Origin: Alphaproteobacteria bacterium UBA2723
Lineage (GTDB): Bacteria > Pseudomonadota > Alphaproteobacteria > RF32 > CAG-239
Assembly: GCA_002353835.1 (NCBI GenBank)
Contig: DEKL01000075.1
Location: 1-6,568 of the forward strand
Direction of reading: 5' to 3'
Length of the DNA: 6,568 nucleotides
This document shows, one piece after another, positions 1-5,997 of this stretch. Numbering within the stretch: position 1 is the first letter of the stretch; the number at the start of each line of letters is the position of its first letter. The notes under the pieces are model-generated. The model did no database searches. It saw nothing but the letters and a program-made list of their open reading frames with translations, and was not told the origin of the DNA. The position numbers were made by a program, and so were the translations under genes.

Positions 1-66
1 AAAAAAAATAAAAATAAATTAACAATAAAATTTAATAAAATTTAAATTAATAAAAAATTTTGAAAA
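1..66. other. A/T-only leader upstream of the first ORF
   Basis: This stretch is almost entirely A and T, with only a C near position 22 and a G at 62. It shows no Shine-Dalgarno motif and no sigma70 promoter that stands out from the background composition. Such leaders are typical of intergenic or 5' untranslated DNA in very AT-rich eukaryotes and contrast with the bacterial spacers later in the window. An in-frame TGA at 61-63 bounds the following ORF. The sequence may be the edge of a contig. Confidence 0.6.
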
Positions 67-1335
67 ATGGATGATAATAAAATGAGTGAAGTTCAAAGTT
101 TATATATAAATTATGCTCCAGAAAAAAAAGAGGAAGAAACATTCGAACAAAAAATGGATTTTTTATTTAATCAATTAGATGAACAATTTAAGAAAGTAAA
201 ACAATATGCAAATTTTGATATCCCACTTGATCAAGTTGAATTAAATCAGTATAAATTTAAATACGATTTTCAAAACAATAATGAAATTAATATGGATAAA
301 GAAAATTTAATTGAATTTAATAATGAAAATAAAGATAACAATGATAATACAGACGAAATAGTTTTAAAAAATAAAAAAGTGGAAATAAATGAAATAAAAG
401 ACGATGAGGAAATAAAGAAAAAAATGTATGATGAAATTGCTTATAAAAGAATGGAAGAAGAAAGAAAAATGAAAGAATTAGAAATAGAGAAAAAAATTGA
501 GAAAAATTTGGAAGAAGAAAAAAGAATAAAAGAGGAACAGAAAAAAAGAGAAGAAGCTTTGATTCAAAAAGAACAAGAAATATTAAAAAGAGAACAAGAT
601 TTAATAAAAAAAGAAAAAGATTTGGAAAAAAAAAGAGAAGAAGAAGAGAAAAGAAAAATCGAAGAAAAAAGAAAAAAAGAGGAAGAAGAAGAAGCTGGAG
701 AAAGAGAAAGAATGTTAATAGAAGAAGAAAAAAAATTAAAAAAAGAAGAAGAAGAAAAAGAAAAAGAAATGCAAAGAGAAAGTGCTAGAATTAAAATGTT
801 AAGAATGAAAAAAGAAAAAGAAGAAGAAGAAGAAAGACAAAGAAAAAAAATTGAACTTGAAAAAAAGAAAGAAATGGAAATCAAAAAAAAAGAACAAGAA
901 ATCCAAGAAGAGCAAAAATTAATAGATCAAATTAAAAATAATACTATAAATAATAATAACAAAACAAAAAAAAGTGTAGAAGAAAATAGTAACGAAATAA
1001 ACGAGATAGATATCGAGGAAATAAACAGTGATGAAGACATAGAAGAATTAGAAGCAATACTAGGAATTGAAGGAAAGACCTCAGATATCAATACGTTATT
1101 TTCAAAACAAGAATCTTGTCCAAAATCTTTTTTGCAGGCAGTTTCTCTAATTTCAAACAGTGGCCAATTCGGGGATGTGATAAATGATGATTGTGCTGCT
1201 GCCCCATCCCATGTTCCAGATATTCAAAATTTAGTTAAAAATGCTACTGGTTTCTTCTCTTTAGATAATAAAGATAAATTAAAAATTGATTTTACTAAGC
1301 CAAATAAAAAAATACCTCATGCCGTGGTGCAATGA
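67..1335 (+). CDS. Eukaryote-like charged coiled-coil / single-helix protein, 3' end probably chimeric
   Basis: I do not recognise a named family. The ATG at 67 is fixed by an in-frame TGA at 61-63. It has A at -3 and G at +4, as in eukaryotic start contexts, and no Shine-Dalgarno site. Four parts are visible. Residues 1-110 are acidic and Asn-rich with a short helix-like stretch near 25-50. Residues 111-289 are almost wholly Glu/Lys/Arg and predict a coiled coil or single alpha-helix. Residues 290-332 are an Asn-rich then Asp/Glu-rich linker. Residues 333-415 are more mixed, containing Cys351, Cys376, Gly and Pro, and may fold. There is no signal peptide, membrane segment or Trp. Gln is written CAA/CAG and no TAA or TAG interrupts, so a UAR=Gln ciliate-type code is unlikely. 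All Arg codons I see are AGA, unlike parE and rpsB, which use CGT/CGC. The last residues (about 416-422) and the TGA stop lie in the parE terminator stem, so the natural C-terminus is probably lost. A cytoskeletal or structural role is only a guess from composition. Confidence 0.65.
   Translation: MDDNKMSEVQSLYINYAPEKKEEETFEQKMDFLFNQLDEQFKKVKQYANFDIPLDQVELNQYKFKYDFQNNNEINMDKENLIEFNNENKDNNDNTDEIVLKNKKVEINEIKDDEEIKKKMYDEIAYKRMEEERKMKELEIEKKIEKNLEEEKRIKEEQKKREEALIQKEQEILKREQDLIKKEKDLEKKREEEEKRKIEEKRKKEEEEEAGERERMLIEEEKKLKKEEEEKEKEMQRESARIKMLRMKKEKEEEEERQRKKIELEKKKEMEIKKKEQEIQEEQKLIDQIKNNTINNNNKTKKSVEENSNEINEIDIEEINSDEDIEELEAILGIEGKTSDINTLFSKQESCPKSFLQAVSLISNSGQFGDVINDDCAAAPSHVPDIQNLVKNATGFFSLDNKDKLKIDFTKPNKKIPHAVVQ
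624..837 (+). repeat. Low-complexity GAA/AAA polypurine tract
   Basis: The sense strand here is nearly all purine, with uninterrupted A/G runs of about 31-35 bases at 624-658, 661-694, 738-769 and 807-837. It encodes the Glu/Lys/Arg helix by imperfect GAA, AAA and AGA codon repetition, not by an exact tandem unit. The Ser/Phe-rich antisense frame across it is a composition artefact. Such tracts are prone to slippage and misassembly. Confidence 0.8.
1290..1315. other. Probable junction between eukaryote-like and bacterial DNA
   Basis: To the right, everything from the T-tract of the parE terminator (complement of A1306-A1312) is bacterial. To the left, composition and codon use are eukaryote-like up to at least about 1300. 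The exact break cannot be placed because both sides are A-rich here, and the homopolymer itself could be the shared bases at which two sequences were joined. An assembly or cloning chimera is the simplest explanation. A true insertion or transferred gene next to parE cannot be excluded from sequence alone. Confidence 0.6.
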
Positions 1336-1340
1336 GGCAT
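1306..1340 (-). terminator. Rho-independent terminator of parE
   Basis: Read on the minus strand, the parE stop is followed after 11 bases by CCTCATTGC, loop ACCACG, then GCATGAGG, and TA plus seven T. The arms pair over eight base pairs with one bulged T, and flanking ATG/TAT can extend the stem. The T-tract follows only on the minus strand, so it serves parE and not the plus-strand ORF, whose stop codon (1333-1335) lies in the stem. Confidence 0.85.
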
Positions 1341-1348
1341 AAGCTTAC

Positions 1349-3340
1349 CTAAATATCCAAGTCCTCAGCAAATTTGGCGCGTTCAATGATGAACTTAAAG
1401 CGTTGTTCCGGGTCTTTCCCCATTAAGCGTTCAACCTGCCGCCGTGTTTCAAAAGCCTCGTCGCGTGCTTCTTCGGTATTGGCTGTCGGGATGGTAACCC
1501 GCAACAACACGCGATTATCTTTATCCATCGTCGTTTCTTTAAGTTGTTGTGCACTCATTTCGCCTAAACCTTTGAAACGACTTATTTCCGGTTTTTGGTT
1601 TGCTTTTGCTTTGGCTAAAATCTTATCTTTTTCCTCGTCATCAAGCGCATAGTAGTTTTTGCCCCCGAAAACAATCTTGTACAAAGGCGGTGTGGCAATA
1701 AACAAATGCCCGTTTTCAATAAGCTTCGGCATATATTGGTAGAAAAACGTCATCAACAGCGAAGTAATATGCGCCCCGTCCACATCAGCATCCGTCATGA
1801 TGATGATTTTTTCATAGCGCAAATTTTCCTCTTTGTAATTATCTTTGGTACCGCAACCCAATGCCTCAATCATATCTTTAATTTCTTGGTTTTGTGTAAT
1901 CTTATCCAAAGAAGCACTGGCAACGTTCAAGATTTTACCGCGTAACGGCAAAATGGCCTGTGTCATCCTGTCACGCCCCTGTTTGGCGGAACCACCCGCG
2001 GAATCACCCTCAACGATAAATATTTCCGTATCTTCAGCCGCCGCTTTGGAACAGTCCGCTAACTTACCGGGAAGACGTAATTTTTTGGTAGGCGATTTAC
2101 GATTTTGTACCTTTTCTTCTTTGCGTTTTTTACGGAGTTCTGCACGGTCTATCACATAAGAAATGAGCGCCTCGGCATTTTCTTTATCGGTAGAAAGCCA
2201 ATGGTCAAAAGAATCTTTCACCGCCTTTTCCACCAAATAGGCGGCTTTGGTTGAAGTCAATTTATCCTTGGTTTGCCCTTGGAATTGCGGGTCACGAATA
2301 AATACGGAAAGCATAATCGCCGCATCACTTAAAAAATCCTCTCCGGTAACGTTTGCTGCCTTTTTGATGTTAGCCATATCGGCATATTCTTTTAGGCCTT
2401 TAAGCAATGCTGTGCGGAAACCTTGCTCGTGCGTACCGCCTTGCGGGGTAATAACTGTATTGCAGTAAGAATTGCAAAAACCTTTTTCATCTTCCGGCCA
2501 GCTGATTGCCCATTCAACCTTTCCCTCATCTCCGGCAAGTTCAGCCTCTCCCGAAAACGGCATGCGGTTAATGGTCAGGCGTGTACCGATTTGGTAATTT
2601 AAGAAATCCAACAACCCGTTCGGGAAATTAAATTCCGTTTCGGTCGGAATATTGTCGCCTTCTTTAATAAGCTCCGGTGCGCATTTCCAACAGATTTTAA
2701 TGCCCTTAAATAAAAAAGCCTTAGAACGTGCCATACGATAAATCTTTGCCGGAACAAACCGATTGTCCGTTCCGAAAATTTCTTCATCGGGCAAAAACGT
2801 AATACTTGTACCGCGACGATTCGGGGCATTCCCGATAAGTTCCAATGGTGTTAGAGGTTTACCTCTGGAATATTCCTGGCGATAGAGTTTTCTGTCTCTG
2901 GCGACTTCCACAATAAGTTTTTTAGAGAGCGCATTAACCACTGAAGAACCCACACCATGCAAACCACCGGAAACTTTATAAACACCGCCGCCAAACTTAC
3001 CGCCGGAGTGGAGCGTGGTAAAAATAACTTCAAGAGCGGATTTTCCGGGGTATTTAGGATGTTGGTCAACCGGAATACCGCGCCCGTTATCGGTAATGGT
3101 AACCGATAAGTCTTCATTAACGGTAATCTCAATCCGGTTGGCAAATCCGGCAACGGCCTCATCCATTGAGTTATCTAAAATTTCTGCCACCAAATGATGC
3201 AGGGCTTGCTCATCTGTACCGCCGATATACATACCCGGGCGGTGGCGCACAGGGTCTAACCCCTCTAAAACCTCAATATCTTGTGCCGAATATTCTTCTT
3301 TTGCGGCAACCGCAGCCGAACTCTCAAACAAATCGCTCAT
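1349..3340 (-). CDS. parE: DNA topoisomerase IV subunit B (ParE)
   Basis: ParE is the ATPase and TOPRIM half of topoisomerase IV, which with ParC unlinks replicated chromosomes. The 663 residues run full length for the family. The GHKL ATPase comes first: catalytic Glu53 with Asn57 in EILDNSMDEA, DNGRGIP at 84-90, and the lid GGLHGVGSS at 125-133. The transducer domain carries the QTK loop at 356-358. The TOPRIM domain shows EGDSAGG at 444-450, PLRGKILNV at 465-473 and the metal-binding DADVDG at 517-522, followed by RFKGLGEM at 588-595. ParE is preferred over GyrB because of RPGMYIGGTDEQALHH near the N-terminus, the short TOPRIM-tail arrangement, and the ending VERLMGKDPEQRFKFI, which resembles alphaproteobacterial ParE. 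The ATG is preceded by AAGGAA at 3345-3350 with a four-base gap. The gene stands alone, with its own promoter and terminator. parC is not in the window. No key residue is missing. Confidence 0.95.
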   Translation of the reverse strand: MSDLFESSAAVAAKEEYSAQDIEVLEGLDPVRHRPGMYIGGTDEQALHHLVAEILDNSMDEAVAGFANRIEITVNEDLSVTITDNGRGIPVDQHPKYPGKSALEVIFTTLHSGGKFGGGVYKVSGGLHGVGSSVVNALSKKLIVEVARDRKLYRQEYSRGKPLTPLELIGNAPNRRGTSITFLPDEEIFGTDNRFVPAKIYRMARSKAFLFKGIKICWKCAPELIKEGDNIPTETEFNFPNGLLDFLNYQIGTRLTINRMPFSGEAELAGDEGKVEWAISWPEDEKGFCNSYCNTVITPQGGTHEQGFRTALLKGLKEYADMANIKKAANVTGEDFLSDAAIMLSVFIRDPQFQGQTKDKLTSTKAAYLVEKAVKDSFDHWLSTDKENAEALISYVIDRAELRKKRKEEKVQNRKSPTKKLRLPGKLADCSKAAAEDTEIFIVEGDSAGGSAKQGRDRMTQAILPLRGKILNVASASLDKITQNQEIKDMIEALGCGTKDNYKEENLRYEKIIIMTDADVDGAHITSLLMTFFYQYMPKLIENGHLFIATPPLYKIVFGGKNYYALDDEEKDKILAKAKANQKPEISRFKGLGEMSAQQLKETTMDKDNRVLLRVTIPTANTEEARDEAFETRRQVERLMGKDPEQRFKFIIERAKFAEDLDI

Positions 3341-3391
3341 AATGTTCCTTATGCCCTTTTTTCTTTATTGATTAAAGCTTTCATGGCAGAA

Positions 3392-3420
3392 AATATATAA
3401 AAAGAAAAAGCCCGCGACAA
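3392..3420 (-). promoter_or_regulatory. Predicted sigma70 promoter of parE
   Basis: On the minus strand TTGTCG (3420-3415) and TATATT (3397-3392) are separated by exactly 17 bases, which places the transcript start near 3385 and gives a leader of about 45 bases. The match is moderate and the surroundings are AT-rich, so this is a prediction from spacing and consensus only. Confidence 0.5.
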
Positions 3421-3431
3421 GCAAAATTTGC
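3421..3431. repeat. 11-bp palindrome in the divergent promoter region
   Basis: GCAAA, a central A, and TTTGC form a perfect short inverted repeat directly upstream of the predicted parE -35 box and about 24 bases upstream of the -35 box of the next gene. Its place between two divergent promoters would suit an operator, but a short palindrome in AT-rich DNA may arise by chance. Confidence 0.3.
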
Positions 3432-3454
3432 CATATTTTAACAGGAAAAAACAG

Positions 3455-3482
3455 TTGCTTTTTGTTAAATACCTGCTATAAA
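3455..3482 (+). promoter_or_regulatory. Predicted promoter of the 118-residue gene (extended -10)
   Basis: TTGCTT at 3455-3460 and TATAAA at 3477-3482 are 16 bases apart. The -10 box is preceded by TGC, the extended -10 element, which partly makes up for the weaker -35 box. The transcript would begin near 3489 and have a leader of about 47 bases. Confidence 0.55.
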
Positions 3483-3535
3483 AACACCATCTAAACTATC
3501 ATTATATCAAACAATTATTAAAAAACTTAAGGATT

Positions 3536-3892
3536 ATGGAAACAAAAAATTTAAAAGTCTTTGGTGTTTACCTTGGAAGAACAATTGCCAACCCCGGCAG
3601 AGTATATATCTGTGTGCATGTGTTGCATTTCTGTGATGCGGATACACCGGCACGGGAAATTTGTCCTGAAAAACCTTATCGCTTAAATGCGTTGCTTATT
3701 GAGAAAGATGATACCAAGCGAGAAGAAATAACCAGAACATTAAGTCTTCTCGGTCGCGGAAGCTATGTGGAAATGCTGATAAGAGATGTTGATGGCGGAA
3801 CCATTGTTTCAGCAGATGATGTCATCATTAAAAAAGCCCCGGAAGAGGTAAAGGTTTCAAGGCTTGCCGAAGAATTGGACGACAAGTTTTAA
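3536..3892 (+). CDS. Uncharacterised 118-residue protein
   Basis: I do not recognise this protein. It has no signal peptide or membrane segment, so a cytoplasmic location is likely. The N-terminal half (about 6-55) looks like beta strands and contains C26, H28, H31, C33 and C43. The spacing C-x-H-x2-H-x-C could bind a metal, but no known motif fits. Residues about 56-73 look helical (EKDDTKREEITRTLSLL). A second strand-rich part follows at 76-99, and the tail (102-118) is charged. The ATG is preceded by AAGGA at 3529-3533 only two bases away, which is unusually close and suggests modest translation. No other in-frame ATG lies nearby before conserved-looking sequence. Composition and codon use match the bacterial neighbours. 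The gene has its own promoter and a strong terminator, so it is a single-gene unit and the neighbours (divergent parE, downstream rpsB) say little about its job. Confidence 0.75.
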   Translation: METKNLKVFGVYLGRTIANPGRVYICVHVLHFCDADTPAREICPEKPYRLNALLIEKDDTKREEITRTLSLLGRGSYVEMLIRDVDGGTIVSADDVIIKKAPEEVKVSRLAEELDDKF

Positions 3893-3903
3893 AAAAGAAA
3901 AAG

Positions 3904-3932
3904 CTATCCTTTGAAAAAGGGATAGTTTTTTT
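3904..3932 (+). terminator. Rho-independent terminator after the 118-residue gene
   Basis: CTATCCTTT (3904-3912), a GAAA tetraloop, and AAGGGATAG (3917-3925) form a nine-base-pair stem with one G-U pair, followed by seven T (3926-3932). It begins 11 bases after the stop codon. The A-rich bases on the left (3891-3902) would also give a broken T-tract on the minus strand, so it may work both ways. Confidence 0.9.
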
Positions 3933-3953
3933 ATGCAGAATTTAAAAAAACAC

Positions 3954-3982
3954 TTGCAAAATAAATATTTTAAGCTTATAAG
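3954..3982 (+). promoter_or_regulatory. Predicted sigma70 promoter of rpsB-tsf
   Basis: TTGCAA at 3954-3959 and TATAAG at 3977-3982 are separated by 17 bases, the optimal distance. The transcript would start near 3989, about 140 bases before the rpsB start codon. The promoter lies just after the preceding terminator, so the operon is independently transcribed. Confidence 0.65.
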
Positions 3983-3988
3983 ACTCCC

Positions 3989-4129
3989 GAATTCAGCAAT
4001 AACGCTGTTTTCATAGTTCACACGTAGGCTTGGCGAAAGCTTTGGAGTTCAAGGCTTAACGCTCCGGTGCTTAAAGAAATTTAGGCTATCCGCCTGCGGA
4101 GGTTTAACCGGAAAATAAGGAAATAAGAT
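3989..4129 (+). promoter_or_regulatory. Structured 5' leader of rpsB, candidate S2 autoregulatory element
   Basis: The leader is long and contains several pairable helices. CAGC 3994-3997 pairs with GCTG 4004-4007. GCTT 4028-4031 pairs with AAGC 4037-4040. GGAG 4044-4047 can pair with CTCC 4062-4065. A seven-pair hairpin with a GAAA tetraloop spans 4069-4086, and TCCG/CGGA closes a CCTG loop at 4089-4100. TCCGG 4063-4067 can pair with CCGGA 4108-4112, enclosing the last two hairpins as a three-way junction just upstream of the ribosome site AAGGA (4117-4121), which is eight bases before the ATG. The last helix competes with the GGAG/CTCC pairing, which is what a two-state switch would need. 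In Escherichia coli S2 represses rpsB-tsf through its leader. Whether this leader is homologous cannot be told by eye. Confidence 0.5.
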
Positions 4130-4888
4130 ATGTCATTACCGACTTTTACTTTACGTCAGCTTGTTGAAGCAGGCGTACACTTTGGACACCACGCACGTCG
4201 TTGGAATCCGCAAATGGCTCCGTATATTTACGGCAAAAAAGATAACGTTCACATCATTGATTTGCAGAAGACTTACCCGATGCTCTACACAGCATTGGCA
4301 GTTGCTCGTGATGTTGCAGCAAAGGGCGGCAAGGTTCTCTTCGTAGCAACCAAGCGCCAAGCTCAAGAAATCGTTAAAGAGAGTGCAGAAAGATGCGGAC
4401 AATTCTATGTTAACTATCGTTGGCTCGGTGGTATGCTGACCAACTGGAAGACAGTTAACCGTTCCATCAACCGTCTTGTTAAATTAAACGAGATGGAAGA
4501 AAAGAACGCTTATGAAGGCTACACCAAAAAAGAAATGCAGAACATTAAGAAAGAACAAGAAAAATTGGCTCTTTCTTTAGACGGTATTAAGAATATGGGC
4601 GGTCAGCCGGATTTATTGTTTGTTATTGATACCCCGAAAGAATCTTTGGCTATCAAAGAAGCTAAGAAGTTGGGTATTCCTGTAATTGGTATTACCGATA
4701 CAAACGCAAATCCGAATGATGTTGATTATCCGGTTCCGGGTAATGATGACGCTATTCGTGCCATCCAATTATATTGCGAATTGGTATCTTCTGCTATCTT
4801 GGACGGTATGAGCCAAGAAGTTGCCGATAAGGGCGTTAAGGTAGAAGAATCTGCCGAAGAAACGTTTGACGAAGCAGAAAACGCTTAA
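4130..4888 (+). CDS. rpsB: 30S ribosomal protein S2
   Basis: S2 binds late to the small subunit between head and body, near S1, and is needed for initiation. The protein has 252 residues, normal for bacterial S2. It shows the N-terminal signature [14 protein letters not shown] (16-29), [11 protein letters not shown] (96-106), a helical coiled-coil insert at about 110-150, and the second signature region [10 protein letters not shown] (160-169) to [17 protein letters not shown] (196-212). The acidic tail (239-252) is common in proteobacteria. The start is set by AAGGA eight bases upstream and by the usual position of the first signature. It is the first gene of the operon with tsf, 80 bases upstream of it, and is preceded by a folded leader that probably mediates feedback by S2 itself. 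Nothing is missing or broken. Confidence 0.97.
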   Translation: MSLPTFTLRQLVEAGVHFGHHARRWNPQMAPYIYGKKDNVHIIDLQKTYPMLYTALAVARDVAAKGGKVLFVATKRQAQEIVKESAERCGQFYVNYRWLGGMLTNWKTVNRSINRLVKLNEMEEKNAYEGYTKKEMQNIKKEQEKLALSLDGIKNMGGQPDLLFVIDTPKESLAIKEAKKLGIPVIGITDTNANPNDVDYPVPGNDDAIRAIQLYCELVSSAILDGMSQEVADKGVKVEESAEETFDEAENA

Positions 4889-4909
4889 ATCTGGTATTAA
4901 ACGTTGAAA

Positions 4910-4944
4910 GGGCGGCGGCAAACGCTGTCGCCCGAAATTTTTTT
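4910..4944 (+). terminator. Intercistronic hairpin with T-tract between rpsB and tsf (attenuator)
   Basis: GGGCGGCGGC (4910-4919), loop AAAC, and CGCTGTCGCC C (4924-4933) form a ten-pair GC-rich stem with two G-U pairs. Seven T follow at 4938-4944, but GAAA separates stem and T-tract, so termination should be partial. No new promoter is evident before tsf, so readthrough must occur. The likely effect is to lower tsf relative to rpsB or to shield the rpsB message 3' end from exonucleases. Confidence 0.65.
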
Positions 4945-4968
4945 AATCTAAGACAAGGGGATGAAATA

Positions 4969-5901
4969 ATGGCTGAAATTACCGCAGCAATGGTAAAAAG
5001 TTTAAGAGAAACTTCCGGTGCCGGCATGTTAGATTGCAAGAAGGCATTGGTAGAAACCAACGGTAACATGGAAGATGCAGTTGACTGGCTTCGCAAAAAA
5101 GGTTTGGCATCTGCCGCCAAAAAAGCAAGTCGTATTGCCGCCGAAGGTTTAGTTTCCGTATATGTTGAAGGTAACGCCGGTGCAGTTGTTGAAGTTAACT
5201 CCGAAACCGACTTCGTTGCTAAAAATGAAATTTTCCAAGATTATGTAGAAAATTCCGCAAAAGCCGCATTAGCCGTTAAGGGTGATGTTGAAGCTTTGAA
5301 ATCTTTTGTATGCCCGGTAACAGGCAAAGATATGGGCACCATTTTAACCGATATGATTGCTAAAATCGGCGAAAATATGAATTTACGTCGTGCCGCTTAT
5401 TTGAGCGCAAATAACGGTATCGTTTGTTCATATATTCACAATGCCGCACGTCCTAATGTTGGCAAAATCGGCGTTTTGGTTGCATTAGAAGGCAATGCCG
5501 ATAAAGCAAAAATGCAAGAATTAGGTAAGCATATCGCTATGCATATTGCCGCCACCAACCCGATTTCTCAGACCATAGCCGAAGTTCCGGCTGAGGCTGT
5601 TGCTCGTGAAAAAGCAATTTTCTCCGAGCAGGCTCTTGCTTCCGGCAAACCGGCAAACATTGTTGAGAAAATGGTTGAAGGTCGTATCCGCAAATATTAT
5701 GAAGAAGTTGTTCTTGAAGAACAAGCTTACATCATGGATCAGGATAAGAAAGTTAAGACAGTGGTTGAAGAATTCGGCAAAGAAAACGGTGCTGAAGTTA
5801 AACTCGGCGGTTTTGTATGCTTTAAGCTTGGCGAAGGCTTACAGAAACGTGAGGAAGACTTTGCATCAGAAGTTGCCGCTCAATTAGGTAAGTCTGCTTA
5901 A
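4969..5901 (+). CDS. tsf: Translation elongation factor Ts (EF-Ts)
   Basis: EF-Ts exchanges GDP for GTP on EF-Tu in the cytoplasm. The 310 residues match the full bacterial form. The N-terminal UBA-like domain (about 1-55) contains SGAGMLDCKKAL. The core motif TDFVAKN (80-86) holds the Asp-Phe that in E. coli EF-Ts reaches the EF-Tu Mg site. Two core subdomains follow, with HIAMHIAATNP (188-198), then the coiled-coil region and SGKPANIVEKMVEGRI (225-240). The stretch YIHNAARPNVGKIGVLVALE (155-174) contains a longer loop than in E. coli and resembles alphaproteobacterial EF-Ts. AAGGGG at 4955-4960, eight bases upstream, fixes the ATG. It is second in the rpsB operon and ends at a strong terminator, without the pyrH-frr genes that often follow. 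Confidence 0.97.
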   Translation: MAEITAAMVKSLRETSGAGMLDCKKALVETNGNMEDAVDWLRKKGLASAAKKASRIAAEGLVSVYVEGNAGAVVEVNSETDFVAKNEIFQDYVENSAKAALAVKGDVEALKSFVCPVTGKDMGTILTDMIAKIGENMNLRRAAYLSANNGIVCSYIHNAARPNVGKIGVLVALEGNADKAKMQELGKHIAMHIAATNPISQTIAEVPAEAVAREKAIFSEQALASGKPANIVEKMVEGRIRKYYEEVVLEEQAYIMDQDKKVKTVVEEFGKENGAEVKLGGFVCFKLGEGLQKREEDFASEVAAQLGKSA

Positions 5902-5922
5902 TTTAGTGATAAATTAAAGAAA

Positions 5923-5955
5923 ACAGTCTCTGTCATAAGCAGGGGCTGTTTTTTT
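5923..5955 (+). terminator. Rho-independent terminator of the rpsB-tsf operon
   Basis: ACAGTCTCTG (5923-5932), loop TCATAAG, and CAGGGGCTGT (5940-5949) pair over ten base pairs with two G-U pairs, running straight into seven T (5949-5955). It starts 21 bases after the tsf stop and closes the operon. Confidence 0.92.
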
Positions 5956-5968
5956 GTTAAATAATGTG

Positions 5969-5997
5969 TTTACATTTAAAACAAAAGGGCATAAACT
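5969..5997 (+). promoter_or_regulatory. Predicted sigma70 promoter of asnS
   Basis: TTTACA at 5969-5974 matches five of six consensus -35 bases. It is 17 bases before TAAACT (5992-5997), a four-of-six -10 box. The transcript would begin near 6004, about 40 bases before the asnS start. It sits just after the tsf terminator, as expected for an independent gene. Confidence 0.55.

Noticed and set aside
564..884. Minus-strand open frame encoding a Ser/Phe-rich peptide
   Set aside because: It is the complement of the GAA/AAA codon run, which rarely yields stops. It has no ribosome site and no plausible protein character.
470..910. Purine-rich repeats as a possible CRISPR or tandem array
   Set aside because: There is no constant repeat unit or unique spacer. 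The pattern is codon-level low complexity.
1121..1140. CTTTTTTGCAG resembles a eukaryotic 3' splice site, ending at 1137
   Set aside because: The reading frame is open through it and I see no convincing GTAAGT or GTATGT donor upstream, so there is no need for an intron.
1349..3340. GyrB instead of ParE
   Set aside because: The N-terminal RPGMYIGGTDEQALHH, the roughly 660-residue length and the ending VERLMGKDPEQRFKFI fit ParE better than the longer GyrB with its usual ending.
3983..4048. ACTCC (3983-3987) pairing with GGAGT (4044-4048) in the rpsB leader
   Set aside because: The predicted transcript starts near 3989, so the left arm would not be in the RNA.
4098..4102. GGAGG as the rpsB ribosome-binding site
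   Set aside because: It lies 27 bases before the start codon and partly within a hairpin. AAGGA at 4117-4121 has normal spacing.
4961..4969. Minimal upstream frame ATG-AAA-TAA just before tsf
   Set aside because: AAGGGG touches its ATG with no spacing, while the same site is ideally placed for the tsf ATG at 4969.
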